The translations under genes and the position numbers were made by a program. This document shows, piece by piece, positions 23,978 through 32,883 of a stretch of DNA of 50,127 nucleotides; position 1 is the stretch's first letter, and each line of letters starts with the position of its first letter. This DNA comes from Undivivens sp041652635 (GTDB lineage Bacteria; Omnitrophota; Gorgyraeia; Gygaellales; Profunditerraquicolaceae): the NCBI GenBank assembly GCA_041652635.1, contig JBAZGW010000004.1, positions 1 through 50,127 on the forward strand, read 5' to 3'. Below the pieces are notes generated by a model. That model did no database searches. It saw only the letters and a list, made by a program, of their open reading frames with translations, and was not told the DNA's origin.

Positions 23978-26049
23978 GATCCAATAAATTGCGGTTCGTC
24001 GTTATAAGTTTGATCTTGTTCTGCTGTGGATGCGCGCGTTTGTCCGTTCCGCCGGAAGGGAATGATATCCCTCCGGCTCAATGGCGGGTGATCACCGATT
24101 CCGGATGGCCGGCAGCATCCAGCGGGAAAATAGAATATTCCGGGGACGCCGGGAGTTTACCGGTGGAGTTGAAATATTCATTAAAGAAAACCCGGGAATG
24201 GCAATGGCCGGAGATCGAATTTCGGCTTGAATTCCCTAATGCCGTGGATTTAAGCGGATTTTCTTCCCTTGAGGCGCGTTTGAACGGGCCTGCCGGTGAA
24301 GAGATGTATCTGGTGGTTGAAGTAGAGGATAAAGGTACCGGAAGGCTCAAGCCGTGCATTTGCCGTATCCGTACAACTGGTTCGCCGCGTAATTACAGCT
24401 TGCCGTTCTCCGCTTTCCGCATTTCTCCGGATTGGACGGTGCGTAATCCCGGGTATTCATCCGCCATCGAATGGAAGCGCGTACGCGCTGTGGGAGTGCA
24501 TAAAAAAGGCGCCGACGGCAGCGACGGCGTTCTCAAATTAGAACGCCTGGAATTATCCAGAAGCGGTTGCCGGAGGCCTTACGATATCGAAAAAGAAAGA
24601 GGTGGTCCGCCCGCGCATTATTTTGTTTTTTTGCCGCAGGGCATTAAAGAGGATCAGGCGGCAGTCCATGTGGAGATTTTTTCCGGTTCGGGAAAAAAGA
24701 GGACGGTAAGCCGGTATCTTTACGGGGTTAATCTGGCCAGTTGGCTGGATCTGCCGGACGAAGATAAAGTCAAGGCGTTGAAACCGGGATTATTGCGTCT
24801 GGGAGGCAATTTTCTCGACCGTTATTCATGGCGCAGCGGGATTTATACTTTCCCGGGCTCCAGCAGTCCGGTGAGAATGTTCAGCCTGGATAGGTTCGTG
24901 AAATTCTGTTCTGCTGTGGGAAGCGCGCCTTTGATCCAGGTGAATGCCCTGGGATTATTCGGAGAAGACCGGATCGATCTCCGGGTTGATGAAGAGGCCG
25001 GCTGTATGGTGCGTTACTTGAACGGAGAGCGCGGCTACGGGGTAAAGTTCTTTGAGATAGGCAATGAACCATTTGTCTGGCACCTTACGCATTATGATTT
25101 TTATCCCTTCCCCTGTTCCGCAGAGGAATACGCGGGGCGTTTAGAGAAAATATCCCGGTCCATGCGCCTTGCCCAGGAATCCTGCCGGGTAAGATATAAA
25201 GCCGCCGGGGATATAAAAATATTCGCTCCGGCGATCTCCACTTCCTGGCAGGGATGGCGCGATTGCGCTGGAGGTGAAAAAAGCGCGGTGGAGGAATTAC
25301 TCTCCAGGTGCGTTTCTTTGAAGAAAGAAAACGGCGGTAAGCCTCCGCTGGATGTGCTGAGTTTTCATCTGTTCAATTGTTTTGCCGGACGCGCTGCCGG
25401 CAACATCCCTGACAACACCGTCGGCTTGCCGGGATATACCGCTGTCTGGTGGCAGGAAGACTATATTAGTAATTACGACCTCGCGTTCACGGCCGGAGAG
25501 AAACCGGCGGTGTTACCGCGCTTCAGGCGTTGGATAGATCGTTATCTCCCCGGCCTGGAATTGGCGGTCACGGAATTCAACATTGAATCGGCTTCAATGG
25601 TAAATTACGATATGCTTTGGAAAGTGTTGTATTTAGGAGATCTTTACGGTATTCTCGCGGAACAGGGGGTGGATTATGCCGCGCAATTCTGCCTGAATTC
25701 TTCCGATCAGAATATCGCGATGCTGGACGATACGGGTAAAAGGACGGCGCTTTATTATCCGTTCCAGCTTTATTCCAATTATTTTTCCGGGATGTTGATG
25801 GAAAAGAAAGTAACCCCTTCCCGGGGGGTCAGCGCGTATGCCGTCAGGCATATGGATGATTATACCGTGATAGCCGTTAATAAGGCGGCAGAGGAACGCG
25901 ACACGGAATTTGTGATCAGGAAAGACAACGGCGGGAATATAAGGTTCCGGGGTAAATTACCGGCTTTGAGCTTAAGTTGTATCAGGCTGGAAGGCCCGGA
26001 TCACAAGAAAGCGGAAGTTTGGGAATATGGCAGAGCCCAAATCAATTGA
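23974..26049 (+). CDS. Lipoprotein glycoside hydrolase of clan GH-A, GH44-like
   Basis: This 691-residue protein has a lipoprotein signal (LILFCCGC), so it acts outside the inner membrane. Residues about 40-210 form a beta-sandwich, probably carbohydrate-binding; residues about 240-600 form a TIM barrel with the clan A acid/base Glu365 in FEIGNEPFVWHLTHYDFYP and the nucleophile Glu534 in LAVTEFNIES; a short beta domain follows. The sequence around the first Glu resembles GH44 (NEP...TH). It overlaps the exporter ATPase gene by 4 bp and the next gene by 23 bp, so it is part of the glycan operon and may trim or hydrolyse the exported polymer. Exact family and substrate are uncertain. Confidence 0.8.
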   Translation: MRSNKLRFVVISLILFCCGCARLSVPPEGNDIPPAQWRVITDSGWPAASSGKIEYSGDAGSLPVELKYSLKKTREWQWPEIEFRLEFPNAVDLSGFSSLEARLNGPAGEEMYLVVEVEDKGTGRLKPCICRIRTTGSPRNYSLPFSAFRISPDWTVRNPGYSSAIEWKRVRAVGVHKKGADGSDGVLKLERLELSRSGCRRPYDIEKERGGPPAHYFVFLPQGIKEDQAAVHVEIFSGSGKKRTVSRYLYGVNLASWLDLPDEDKVKALKPGLLRLGGNFLDRYSWRSGIYTFPGSSSPVRMFSLDRFVKFCSAVGSAPLIQVNALGLFGEDRIDLRVDEEAGCMVRYLNGERGYGVKFFEIGNEPFVWHLTHYDFYPFPCSAEEYAGRLEKISRSMRLAQESCRVRYKAAGDIKIFAPAISTSWQGWRDCAGGEKSAVEELLSRCVSLKKENGGKPPLDVLSFHLFNCFAGRAAGNIPDNTVGLPGYTAVWWQEDYISNYDLAFTAGEKPAVLPRFRRWIDRYLPGLELAVTEFNIESASMVNYDMLWKVLYLGDLYGILAEQGVDYAAQFCLNSSDQNIAMLDDTGKRTALYYPFQLYSNYFSGMLMEKKVTPSRGVSAYAVRHMDDYTVIAVNKAAEERDTEFVIRKDNGGNIRFRGKLPALSLSCIRLEGPDHKKAEVWEYGRAQIN

Positions 26050-27928
26050 TATCTCGGTGGTGGTCCCCACTTATAACCGGAAACGGCTTCTGGAGGAGTG
26101 TTTGGATTCGCTGTTGCGTCAGGAAGTTCCCGGCCACGCTTTTGAGATAGTCGTGGTTGACGACGGTTCCACGGACGGGACGGATCTCTTTGTCGAAGGC
26201 TTGAGAGAACGCCGCGGGGATATTCATTATGTAAGGCAGGAACGCCGCGGGCCGGCCGCGGCCAGAAATAACGGGGCGGAATATTGCCGGGGGCGCATCT
26301 TGGCGTTTATCGACGATGATTGTCGTGCCTGCCGGGGATGGCTGCAAGGAATGCTTTTATCTCATCGCGCCGCTCCCGGGGCCGCGGCGGTGGGCGGCTA
26401 CACTATACCGGAAGGCGGCGATATCTCACAGGACGTCAGCCAGTTCTTGAGCAACAGCAGCATAGAGGTCGAGACCCAACGCGGCAGGGAACCGGTGTTT
26501 TTCCCCACTTGCAATGTCTCCATAAAAAAAGAAGCCTTCGCGTTTAACAAATTCGACACGGCATTCCCATTTCCTGCCGGAGAGGACCTGGAATTTTTCT
26601 GGCGGCTGCATAAAAAAGGCGCCAAGTTCGTGTTCAAACCCGATATCCGCGTTATTCACCGTCGGACACCGGGTTTAGCCGGTTTTTGCCGGCAGGCGTA
26701 TCTTTACGGCCGGGGGAATTTGCTGGTGCAGCGCATTCACCGCGACCACGTCTTGTTGAAAGAAATTAAGACCGGCCGGGTTGGTTTTTGGGCGGGGACG
26801 CTGGTTAATTTGCTGAAGATACCCAGGTTCGCTTATTGTCTTTGCCTGATCTTTCTGCGTTCCCGGGGCCATGCCCGCCGTTTTCCGGAGGAAGCCGCCG
26901 CGTTCTTTTATTTCTGCGCGCATAAAGCCGCTTATATCTGCGGGAACGTCGTTGAATTCTGCCGTAATCGTCCGCTGCCTTCCGAAGTGCCGGGTTTATT
27001 GATCCTGGATATCACCCATAAATGCAATCTGCGCTGCCGCGTTTGTGATATCTGGAAGAGCGCCGATAAGGAGATGGATCTGCCCGGCAGGTATGTGAAG
27101 AAAATGTTGCGGGAAGCCAGAACGCTCGAGATAAAAGAAATAGCCTTTTCCGGGGGGGAAGCCCTGTTGCGGGGGGATATTATCGAGCTTATAGAATACG
27201 CCCGTAATTTAGGGCATAAGAATGTCGGGTTACTTTCCAACGGAATCGCGGTAAAACGGCATTTCAAAGAATTGGAGCCTTTCTTTCGCGACGGGACATT
27301 GCTGCCGGTCCTGTCGCTGGATTCGCTGCGCCCGGAATTGCATAATTATGTCAGGGCCGACGCCGGGGCCTGGGAAGGCTCTGTCGGAGCGCTGAAAGCG
27401 CTCGCGGACCTCAAAAAAGACTGTCCTGAAGTCAAGTTTAGCGTGATCAGCATCGTTTTCGAACGCAACCTGGAAGAGTTAAAGGATATTTATATGTTTG
27501 CGCGCGATCTCGGTGCCGCCGGAATCCAATTCCAGCCGTTATTGGCTAATAACCTGAGAATGTCCGAGAGAAAAAAAGCGGAATTGTGGGTGAAGAAAGA
27601 GAACATCGGTAAACTCGAGAATGCCGTGGCCGGCCTTATCGAGCAGGGGCGCCGGGACAATGCGTTCCTGCGCAACTCCGAGGCCAACCTGGGACTGTTC
27701 ACGAAATATTTCTCCGGGGAACTGGGGCCGCAAGATTGCGCGTGTCTTTCCGCCGGCAGGACACTGTTGGTCGCCAATGACGGGCATTGCCGCACGTGTT
27801 TTTCCGCTTACGGTGATATCCGCAGGCAGAACCTGGAAAAGATAATTTCCGGCCCGAAGATAATCGCGGCCAGGGAGAGGGTGAGACTCTGCCCCTGGCC
27901 GTGTCTGCTGCCTTGTTTTTGCGACTGA
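26027..27928 (+). CDS. GT2 glycosyltransferase - radical SAM fusion
   Basis: The 633-residue fusion has an N-terminal GT-A glycosyltransferase (residues about 8-300): VVVPTYNRKRLLEECLDSLL, EIVVVDDGSTDG, the DxD-type AFIDDDCR, and acceptor-side AGEDLEFFWRLHKKG. It continues into a radical SAM domain with the 4Fe-4S motif Cys333, Cys337, Cys340 (HKCNLRCRVCDIW) and the SAM-binding FSGGEALLR. The C-terminus has extra cysteines of SPASM/twitch type (DCACLSAG, CRTC, CPWPCLLPC). The junction is uninterrupted in one frame. One chain could both transfer a sugar and carry out a radical modification. It starts 23 bp inside the hydrolase gene and ends the upstream transcription unit, since a promoter follows. 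Confidence 0.9.
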   Translation: MAEPKSIDISVVVPTYNRKRLLEECLDSLLRQEVPGHAFEIVVVDDGSTDGTDLFVEGLRERRGDIHYVRQERRGPAAARNNGAEYCRGRILAFIDDDCRACRGWLQGMLLSHRAAPGAAAVGGYTIPEGGDISQDVSQFLSNSSIEVETQRGREPVFFPTCNVSIKKEAFAFNKFDTAFPFPAGEDLEFFWRLHKKGAKFVFKPDIRVIHRRTPGLAGFCRQAYLYGRGNLLVQRIHRDHVLLKEIKTGRVGFWAGTLVNLLKIPRFAYCLCLIFLRSRGHARRFPEEAAAFFYFCAHKAAYICGNVVEFCRNRPLPSEVPGLLILDITHKCNLRCRVCDIWKSADKEMDLPGRYVKKMLREARTLEIKEIAFSGGEALLRGDIIELIEYARNLGHKNVGLLSNGIAVKRHFKELEPFFRDGTLLPVLSLDSLRPELHNYVRADAGAWEGSVGALKALADLKKDCPEVKFSVISIVFERNLEELKDIYMFARDLGAAGIQFQPLLANNLRMSERKKAELWVKKENIGKLENAVAGLIEQGRRDNAFLRNSEANLGLFTKYFSGELGPQDCACLSAGRTLLVANDGHCRTCFSAYGDIRRQNLEKIISGPKIIAARERVRLCPWPCLLPCFCD

Positions 27929-27961
27929 CGCGGAAGTGATCCGAGGGCCTTTCCGGAAGAG

Positions 27962-27989
27962 TTGACAAAGCGCGCCGGCAGCGGATAAT
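27962..27989 (+). promoter_or_regulatory. Promoter inside the cluster, before the first B12-type radical SAM gene
   Basis: TTGACA (27962-27967) is followed after 16 bp by GATAAT (27984-27989) or after 17 bp by ATAATA. A GGAG ribosome site (27997-28000) lies 10 bases before ATG 28011. It would drive the radical SAM series separately from the exporter genes. Confidence 0.6.
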
Positions 27990-28010
27990 ATTCACTGGAG
28001 TAGACACTTA

Positions 28011-29375
28011 ATGAAAATAGCCTTGGTTATGCCGCCGCTTTACGGTGTCGATATGCCGCCGCTGGGGATCGCTTATGTAGCGGCGCGTCTGATGAAAGAC
28101 GGGCATGACGTGCGCGTCTTTTGTCTGAATTCAGAACTTTTTCATTTTAACCCGGATAAACGGTATCTTTGGGACTGGGAACGTTCCGGGGAATGGCGGT
28201 CTCTGGAGAAACTGGAGGCGCATTTCGATATCCAGGGGCTTTTGTTTGAATGGGCGGGCAGGATCCTGGAGTTTGAACCGGGAATAGTGGGATTCAGCGT
28301 GAATAGTCATTCCCGTCCGGTTGCCGAAGCGCTCGCGGAAAGGATCCGCGGCCTCAAAAAAGACATCCCTGTGATATTCGGCGGCCCGATGTGCTCGGAG
28401 AGCAGGCTTGCCGGGGAGTGCCATCCGTGCGTGGATATCTACGTGCGCGGCGAAGGGGAAGAGACGGTTTCGAAGATCGTCTCGGCGGCGCAGGCGGGCG
28501 AGGATATCCGCGCCTTGAGACTCCCGGGCACGGCGGTCAATATCTCTTCCGGACTCCGCGATAACGGACCGGCTGAGCCGATCCGCGATATAGACGGTAT
28601 TCCTTTTCCGGCGCTGGAGTTATTTGATCTGGAGAGGTATACTAATAAAGAAGAAATCCCGGTCCTTTTTTCCCGCGGCTGCGATTACGCCTGCAAATTC
28701 TGTACCGATAAGCCGATGTGGGGCAGGTATCGTATGCGAAGCCCGGAGAATATCTTCGGCGAAATGAAGGAACGTTATTTATCTTACGGCATAAAGAAAT
28801 TCAAATGCAACGATCTGATGGTTAACGGCGCTCCCGGGGAACTCGGCAGGCTGAGCGGGATGATCGTTTCTTCAAACAGGGATTTCTCCTGGGGAGGGAT
28901 GGCCAGGGCAAGTGAGAAAATGACCCGGGAGCAGGCCGCGGCCTGGAAAGCGGGCGGATGCGGTTATCTTACTTACGGGGTGGAAAGCGGTTCTCCGGCG
29001 GTACTTGCGGATATGGGGAAACCGTCCAGAAAAGCCTTGTCAGTTTCTTTCTCGGCGGCGCACAACGCCGGGATCAGGGTCAACACCCTTTGGATGGTGG
29101 GGTATCCGCGGGAAGGTTGGATAGATTTTTTTCAAACCATGTTCTTTCTCCTGTCCCAGCGCCGTAATATAGACGAGTTTGTCAGCGTGAGTTGTTGTTA
29201 TATCCCCAGGCTTTCCTGGCTGGGCAGGCACAGCCGGGAATTAGGGATAGATTATGACTCTTCCGGGGAGTGGTACAACAGGTCCGGGAATAACCGGCGC
29301 CTGCGCTGTTTGCGCAGGAAGATACTGCTCGCTTACGCGCGCCTCATCGGTATCTATAAAGGGGGGATCTCTTAG
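28011..29375 (+). CDS. Cobalamin-binding-type radical SAM protein
   Basis: The 454-residue protein begins MKIALVMPPLYGVDMPPLGI with the fold of an N-terminal cobalamin-binding domain (residues 1-150, GFSVNSHSRPVAEALAERI, VIFGGPMCS), as in B12-dependent radical SAM enzymes such as BchE-like and P-methylase-like proteins. The radical SAM core follows with Cys224, Cys228 and Cys231 (RGCDYACKFC) and a conserved GVESGSPAVL segment. These enzymes often methylate unactivated carbon or phosphorus, or form rings. The classical DxHxxG cobalamin base motif is not obvious, so cobalamin may bind base-off without a His ligand. It is the first gene after the internal promoter; the substrate is unknown, probably a sugar or lipid of this cluster. 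Confidence 0.9.
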   Translation: MKIALVMPPLYGVDMPPLGIAYVAARLMKDGHDVRVFCLNSELFHFNPDKRYLWDWERSGEWRSLEKLEAHFDIQGLLFEWAGRILEFEPGIVGFSVNSHSRPVAEALAERIRGLKKDIPVIFGGPMCSESRLAGECHPCVDIYVRGEGEETVSKIVSAAQAGEDIRALRLPGTAVNISSGLRDNGPAEPIRDIDGIPFPALELFDLERYTNKEEIPVLFSRGCDYACKFCTDKPMWGRYRMRSPENIFGEMKERYLSYGIKKFKCNDLMVNGAPGELGRLSGMIVSSNRDFSWGGMARASEKMTREQAAAWKAGGCGYLTYGVESGSPAVLADMGKPSRKALSVSFSAAHNAGIRVNTLWMVGYPREGWIDFFQTMFFLLSQRRNIDEFVSVSCCYIPRLSWLGRHSRELGIDYDSSGEWYNRSGNNRRLRCLRRKILLAYARLIGIYKGGIS

Positions 29376-29384
29376 ACGGGAAGT

Positions 29385-30446
29385 ATGCGTAAATTCACTG
29401 AATTACTGCGGCTCGCCGGTTTCTGGCTTTCCCGCAGGGTAAATTACCCGTTCGTCGGCCCGCAGACCGTGCAGTTTTCTTTGACCTCCCGCTGTAACCT
29501 GCGCTGTAAGATGTGCACTATCGCGGGGCGCCAGCCGGAAGAAGAGGAACTTTCCACCACCTGCATAAAACGGCTGATGGACCAGGCCGCGCAATGGGGA
29601 GTCAGGGAAGTCTTGTTTACCGGCGGAGAGCCGTTCCTGCGGAACGATATTTACGAATTATGTTCTTATGCCTCCGAAAAAGGCCTGCGGAGTGTTATTA
29701 CTACCAACGGCACTTTGCTTGATGAAGCGGCTTGCCGCAGATTGGCTGATTGCGGGGCCGGTCATTTGCATTTTTCCCTGGATGGATTGGAGAACACGCA
29801 CGATTCACTCAGGGGAAAAGGCGTTTTTTCGGCGGTTGTCAAAGCGTTCGGTCTGCTGCAGTCCGAGCGCAGGCGCGGGGCGTCTTTCTCTTTGGGGGCG
29901 GCATTCACGGTAATGGATGTCAATGCCGGTGAACTCTGCGGGTTTATGCGTCTCTGCGCAGAGTCGCAGGTAGATGTCGTCAATTTTCAGCCTTTTACCC
30001 CGGATAATGCCGATTTCAGCGGAGAAGATCCTATGGCCGGGCTTTGGCCGAGTATAGAGAAAATCGCGCTGCTTAGGGAACAGATCGCGCTGCTCGGAGA
30101 GATGTCCATCAACAAGCCGGCAATATTACAGGAACCTTCCCTGGAACTCCTTCCGGAATATTATGCGGGAACGCTTAAGCCGGAGGACTGGGTCTGCTTC
30201 GGGGGGTTCAAAACCGCCTTTATCTGTTATTCTAAAGGCAAACCGTTACTTTATACCTGCCATGGTATCTGCGGCGATCTCGATACGGTCCCGTTGCGCG
30301 AGGCCTGGGTGTCTTCGGAGGCGTACCGGTTGCGCCTGCATTCCCGTTCATGCAAAAAGCCCTGTTTACAAAGTTGTTATTCTTTATCAGCCGCGTCCAG
30401 CATGCCGGCTATGTGGAGAAAATGCCTGAAAGGAAAGGCTGTATGA
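29385..30446 (+). CDS. Radical SAM protein with SPASM/twitch-like tail, paralogue 1
   Basis: This 353-residue enzyme has cluster ligands Cys37, Cys41 and Cys44 (LTSRCNLRCKMCT), the SAM-binding FTGGEPFLRNDI and the TTNGTLLDE and FSLDGLENTHDSLRGKG blocks. The C-terminal part has CFGG...CHGICG and a closing C..PC...C (SCKKPCLQSC), which resembles a twitch/SPASM auxiliary cluster domain. It shares the N-terminal 'YPF..P..V..SLT..C' with the next two genes, indicating tandem duplication. A GGAAG site precedes ATG 29385, 9 bp after the B12-type gene. SPASM enzymes modify peptides or sugars, and here glycosyltransferase neighbours favour sugars. Confidence 0.9.
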   Translation: MRKFTELLRLAGFWLSRRVNYPFVGPQTVQFSLTSRCNLRCKMCTIAGRQPEEEELSTTCIKRLMDQAAQWGVREVLFTGGEPFLRNDIYELCSYASEKGLRSVITTNGTLLDEAACRRLADCGAGHLHFSLDGLENTHDSLRGKGVFSAVVKAFGLLQSERRRGASFSLGAAFTVMDVNAGELCGFMRLCAESQVDVVNFQPFTPDNADFSGEDPMAGLWPSIEKIALLREQIALLGEMSINKPAILQEPSLELLPEYYAGTLKPEDWVCFGGFKTAFICYSKGKPLLYTCHGICGDLDTVPLREAWVSSEAYRLRLHSRSCKKPCLQSCYSLSAASSMPAMWRKCLKGKAV

Positions 30447-31708
30447 AGATGGACCGGTACGCAAGGATATTTGAAGGGTTGTTCGGATTCTACGTGGGAA
30501 GGGAAGCGGGGATCCCGGTGATCCCTCCGGAACACGTTTATTTCTCGTTGACGAACAAGTGTAATTTAAAATGCAGGATGTGTTCCGTTTCCGGCTCCGG
30601 CTCCGGCGCTTATGAGATGGGGGCGGAAGAGATCTGCGGTATAATCCGGCAGGTGAAAGCGCTCGGTGTCCGTCATTTGATACTCTCCGGAGGGGAAGCG
30701 CTGCTGCGCCGCGATCTGAGAGAGATCGTGAGCTTCTCCGTTTCCAGCGGCATAGAGATGGTGGATATTATTACCAACGGCACGCTTTTGAACGAGGAGA
30801 CCGCGAGTTTCCTGGTGGATGCCGGCCTGAACCATTTAACTATATCCTTGGACGGATTGAGGAGAGTCAACGACAATATTCGCGGTGAAGGCGTTTTCGA
30901 CAAGGTGGAAGCGGCCATGGATATTCTCAACCGCGTAAAAATGGAGAAGAAAAGCGGCAAACCCACCTTGGGAATAAATTTTACGGTAATGGACAGGAAT
31001 ATCGAGGATATGCTTCCTATGATGGATTTTGCCGGCGGGAAAAATTGTAATATCGTGGTTTTTCAGCCGGTGCTGTTCGATAATGTCAAGATGAACGTTA
31101 AGCAAAAGAGTCCTCTCTGGCCCTGCGGGGAAAGGTTGAAACTGTTGGAAGGTAATCTGAAGAAATTGCTGGAGTTGAAGCGCAACCCCGGGCAGTCGCC
31201 GATGATCTATACCTCCGGGCAGGTATTGTCTTCTATGCCCGCATATTTCCGGGGCAGACTTTCCGCGGGCAGTTTCGGCTGTTATGAGGGGATAAAGAGA
31301 ATAGTGATAACCGCCTCCGGGCAGGTTTGGAGTTGTCTCGGTATATACGGAGACGCGCGGAAGAATAACCTGGCGGATATATGGGTTTCCGCTGAGGCGC
31401 GCCGCATCAGGGAGAAAGCCAAGCGTTGCCGCCGGCATTGTCTGCAGGATTGCGTGTATTTCCCGGATTCCGTGGCTGAAGAGGCCGTCCGGGTGATCGC
31501 CGGCGCGCCGGAAGAAGAAAAGCACCAGGCGATCGCATCGTTGAAAGACGCTTTGGAACGCGTGGACGTTGCGCTTGCCGGCGTGCCCGCGGGATTGATC
31601 AAGAGAATGCGCAGCAGAAGCGCGCTCGGTTCGTTAAAAGCGGAGATAAAGTCCTCCGGAGTATGGAAAACAGCGGATCTCCAGCGGCATAACGGGGCAT
31701 GCAGGTAA
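30443..31708 (+). CDS. Radical SAM protein with SPASM/twitch-like tail, paralogue 2
   Basis: The 421-residue protein has Cys40, Cys44 and Cys47 (LTNKCNLKCRMCS), SAM-binding LSGGEALLRRDL and ITNGTLLNEETASF then ISLDGLRRVND. The auxiliary Cys set is CYEGI..WSCLGIYGD and CRRHCLQDC, equivalent to that of the genes on either side. An extra helical tail of about 80 residues follows. ATG 30443 overlaps the upstream TGA (ATGA) and has an AGGA site 8 bases upstream; the longer frame from 30350 is inside the upstream gene. ATG 30449 is an alternative start. Confidence 0.9.
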   Translation: MKMDRYARIFEGLFGFYVGREAGIPVIPPEHVYFSLTNKCNLKCRMCSVSGSGSGAYEMGAEEICGIIRQVKALGVRHLILSGGEALLRRDLREIVSFSVSSGIEMVDIITNGTLLNEETASFLVDAGLNHLTISLDGLRRVNDNIRGEGVFDKVEAAMDILNRVKMEKKSGKPTLGINFTVMDRNIEDMLPMMDFAGGKNCNIVVFQPVLFDNVKMNVKQKSPLWPCGERLKLLEGNLKKLLELKRNPGQSPMIYTSGQVLSSMPAYFRGRLSAGSFGCYEGIKRIVITASGQVWSCLGIYGDARKNNLADIWVSAEARRIREKAKRCRRHCLQDCVYFPDSVAEEAVRVIAGAPEEEKHQAIASLKDALERVDVALAGVPAGLIKRMRSRSALGSLKAEIKSSGVWKTADLQRHNGACR

Positions 31709-31710
31709 AA

Positions 31711-32850
31711 ATGGATTGTGTAAAAGAATTCAAACGGGATCTCGCTTATCATTTCTCCGAGGTGCTGGATTATCCTTTCGCCAGGCCGAAATGGGTTTAT
31801 ATAAGCCTGAGCCATAAATGTACTTATGCCTGCCGGATGTGCGGGGTGGTCAATATCCTTAAAGGATATGAACTGCCGGGTGAGACCGTCCGCGGGGCTT
31901 TGGATGAAATAGCTTCCTGGGAATGGGGAAGTTCGGTTGTCCTTACCGGAGGAGAGCCTTTCTTGAGAAAGGACATCTTCGAGATCATTATCCATGCCGT
32001 TTCCGCGGGAGTAGATACGGAGGCGGTTTCCAACGGTTCTCTTATCGATGAAGATATGGCGGCACGCATTGTTTCTTCCGGATTGAAGAATATCGCCGTT
32101 TCATTGGACGGGGCGGTCGCCGGAACGCACGATTATTTCCGCGGCAGCGGCGCTTTCACTGCCGCGTTGCGCGCGCTGGAAAACCTGGCGGCCGCGAAGA
32201 AAAAAAGGGGGTGCGGGCCGCAGATCTCCGTATGGAGCACGATCATGAAAGAGAACATTCCGGAACTGTCGCGTATGCCGGCTTTAGCCGCTTCGGCGGG
32301 CGCGGAGTGTTTTGTTTTGCACCCGGTGATCGTGGCGCAGGACGATATGCAGAATACCGGCAATACCGCTCAGTTCTGGCCGGGGAATAAAGAGATCCGC
32401 GTCCTGCGTGAACAGATAGAAATACTTTCTACTCCCCGGGGAAGATGCGGGATCACTGTTTTCCTGCATGAGCCGTGGCTCTGGGTGGATTATTTTTCCG
32501 GTAATTTGGACAGAAGGAAGTGGAAGTGCAATCCGTTTGTGTTTATCAATATCGGCCCTGACGGAGAGATCAGGAGCTGCGGTGAATCGTTCGGCAATAT
32601 AAAGGACGCCGGTATCGCCGGGTCTTTTTTTACGAAAGAAGCCGCGGCGGCCAGAAAAAAGATGAAAAGATGCCAAAAACCATGTCTGCAGACATGCTGG
32701 GCGCATCCTGATGCGGATTCTCTCTCCGGGCTTACCCGTAAACTGGTAAGAGAGTCGTCAGGTATGCCTGAGCGCGCGGCATTGCTGCGCGAATGCCTGA
32801 AGGAACTCGGCGAATACCGCACCGTGTTGAATAATAAATCCGGTATTTAA
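31711..32850 (+). CDS. Radical SAM protein with SPASM/twitch-like tail, paralogue 3
   Basis: In this 379-residue protein the cluster motif is Cys37, Cys41 and Cys44 in SHKCTYACRMCGV, the same positions as in paralogue 1, although the middle residues differ. LTGGEPFLRKDIF and SNGSLIDEDMA are the SAM-binding and substrate-side blocks. The auxiliary cysteines are CNPF...SCGESFGNI and CQKPCLQTC. ATG 31711 has AGG 6 bases upstream and follows the previous TAA by 2 bp; ATG 31699 would overlap the upstream gene by 10 bp and is the alternative. The substrate is unknown; neighbours suggest sequential action with its paralogues. Confidence 0.88.
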   Translation: MDCVKEFKRDLAYHFSEVLDYPFARPKWVYISLSHKCTYACRMCGVVNILKGYELPGETVRGALDEIASWEWGSSVVLTGGEPFLRKDIFEIIIHAVSAGVDTEAVSNGSLIDEDMAARIVSSGLKNIAVSLDGAVAGTHDYFRGSGAFTAALRALENLAAAKKKRGCGPQISVWSTIMKENIPELSRMPALAASAGAECFVLHPVIVAQDDMQNTGNTAQFWPGNKEIRVLREQIEILSTPRGRCGITVFLHEPWLWVDYFSGNLDRRKWKCNPFVFINIGPDGEIRSCGESFGNIKDAGIAGSFFTKEAAAARKKMKRCQKPCLQTCWAHPDADSLSGLTRKLVRESSGMPERAALLRECLKELGEYRTVLNNKSGI

Positions 32851-32883
32851 ATACCGTGATAAACAGATGATAAAGGCGGATAA

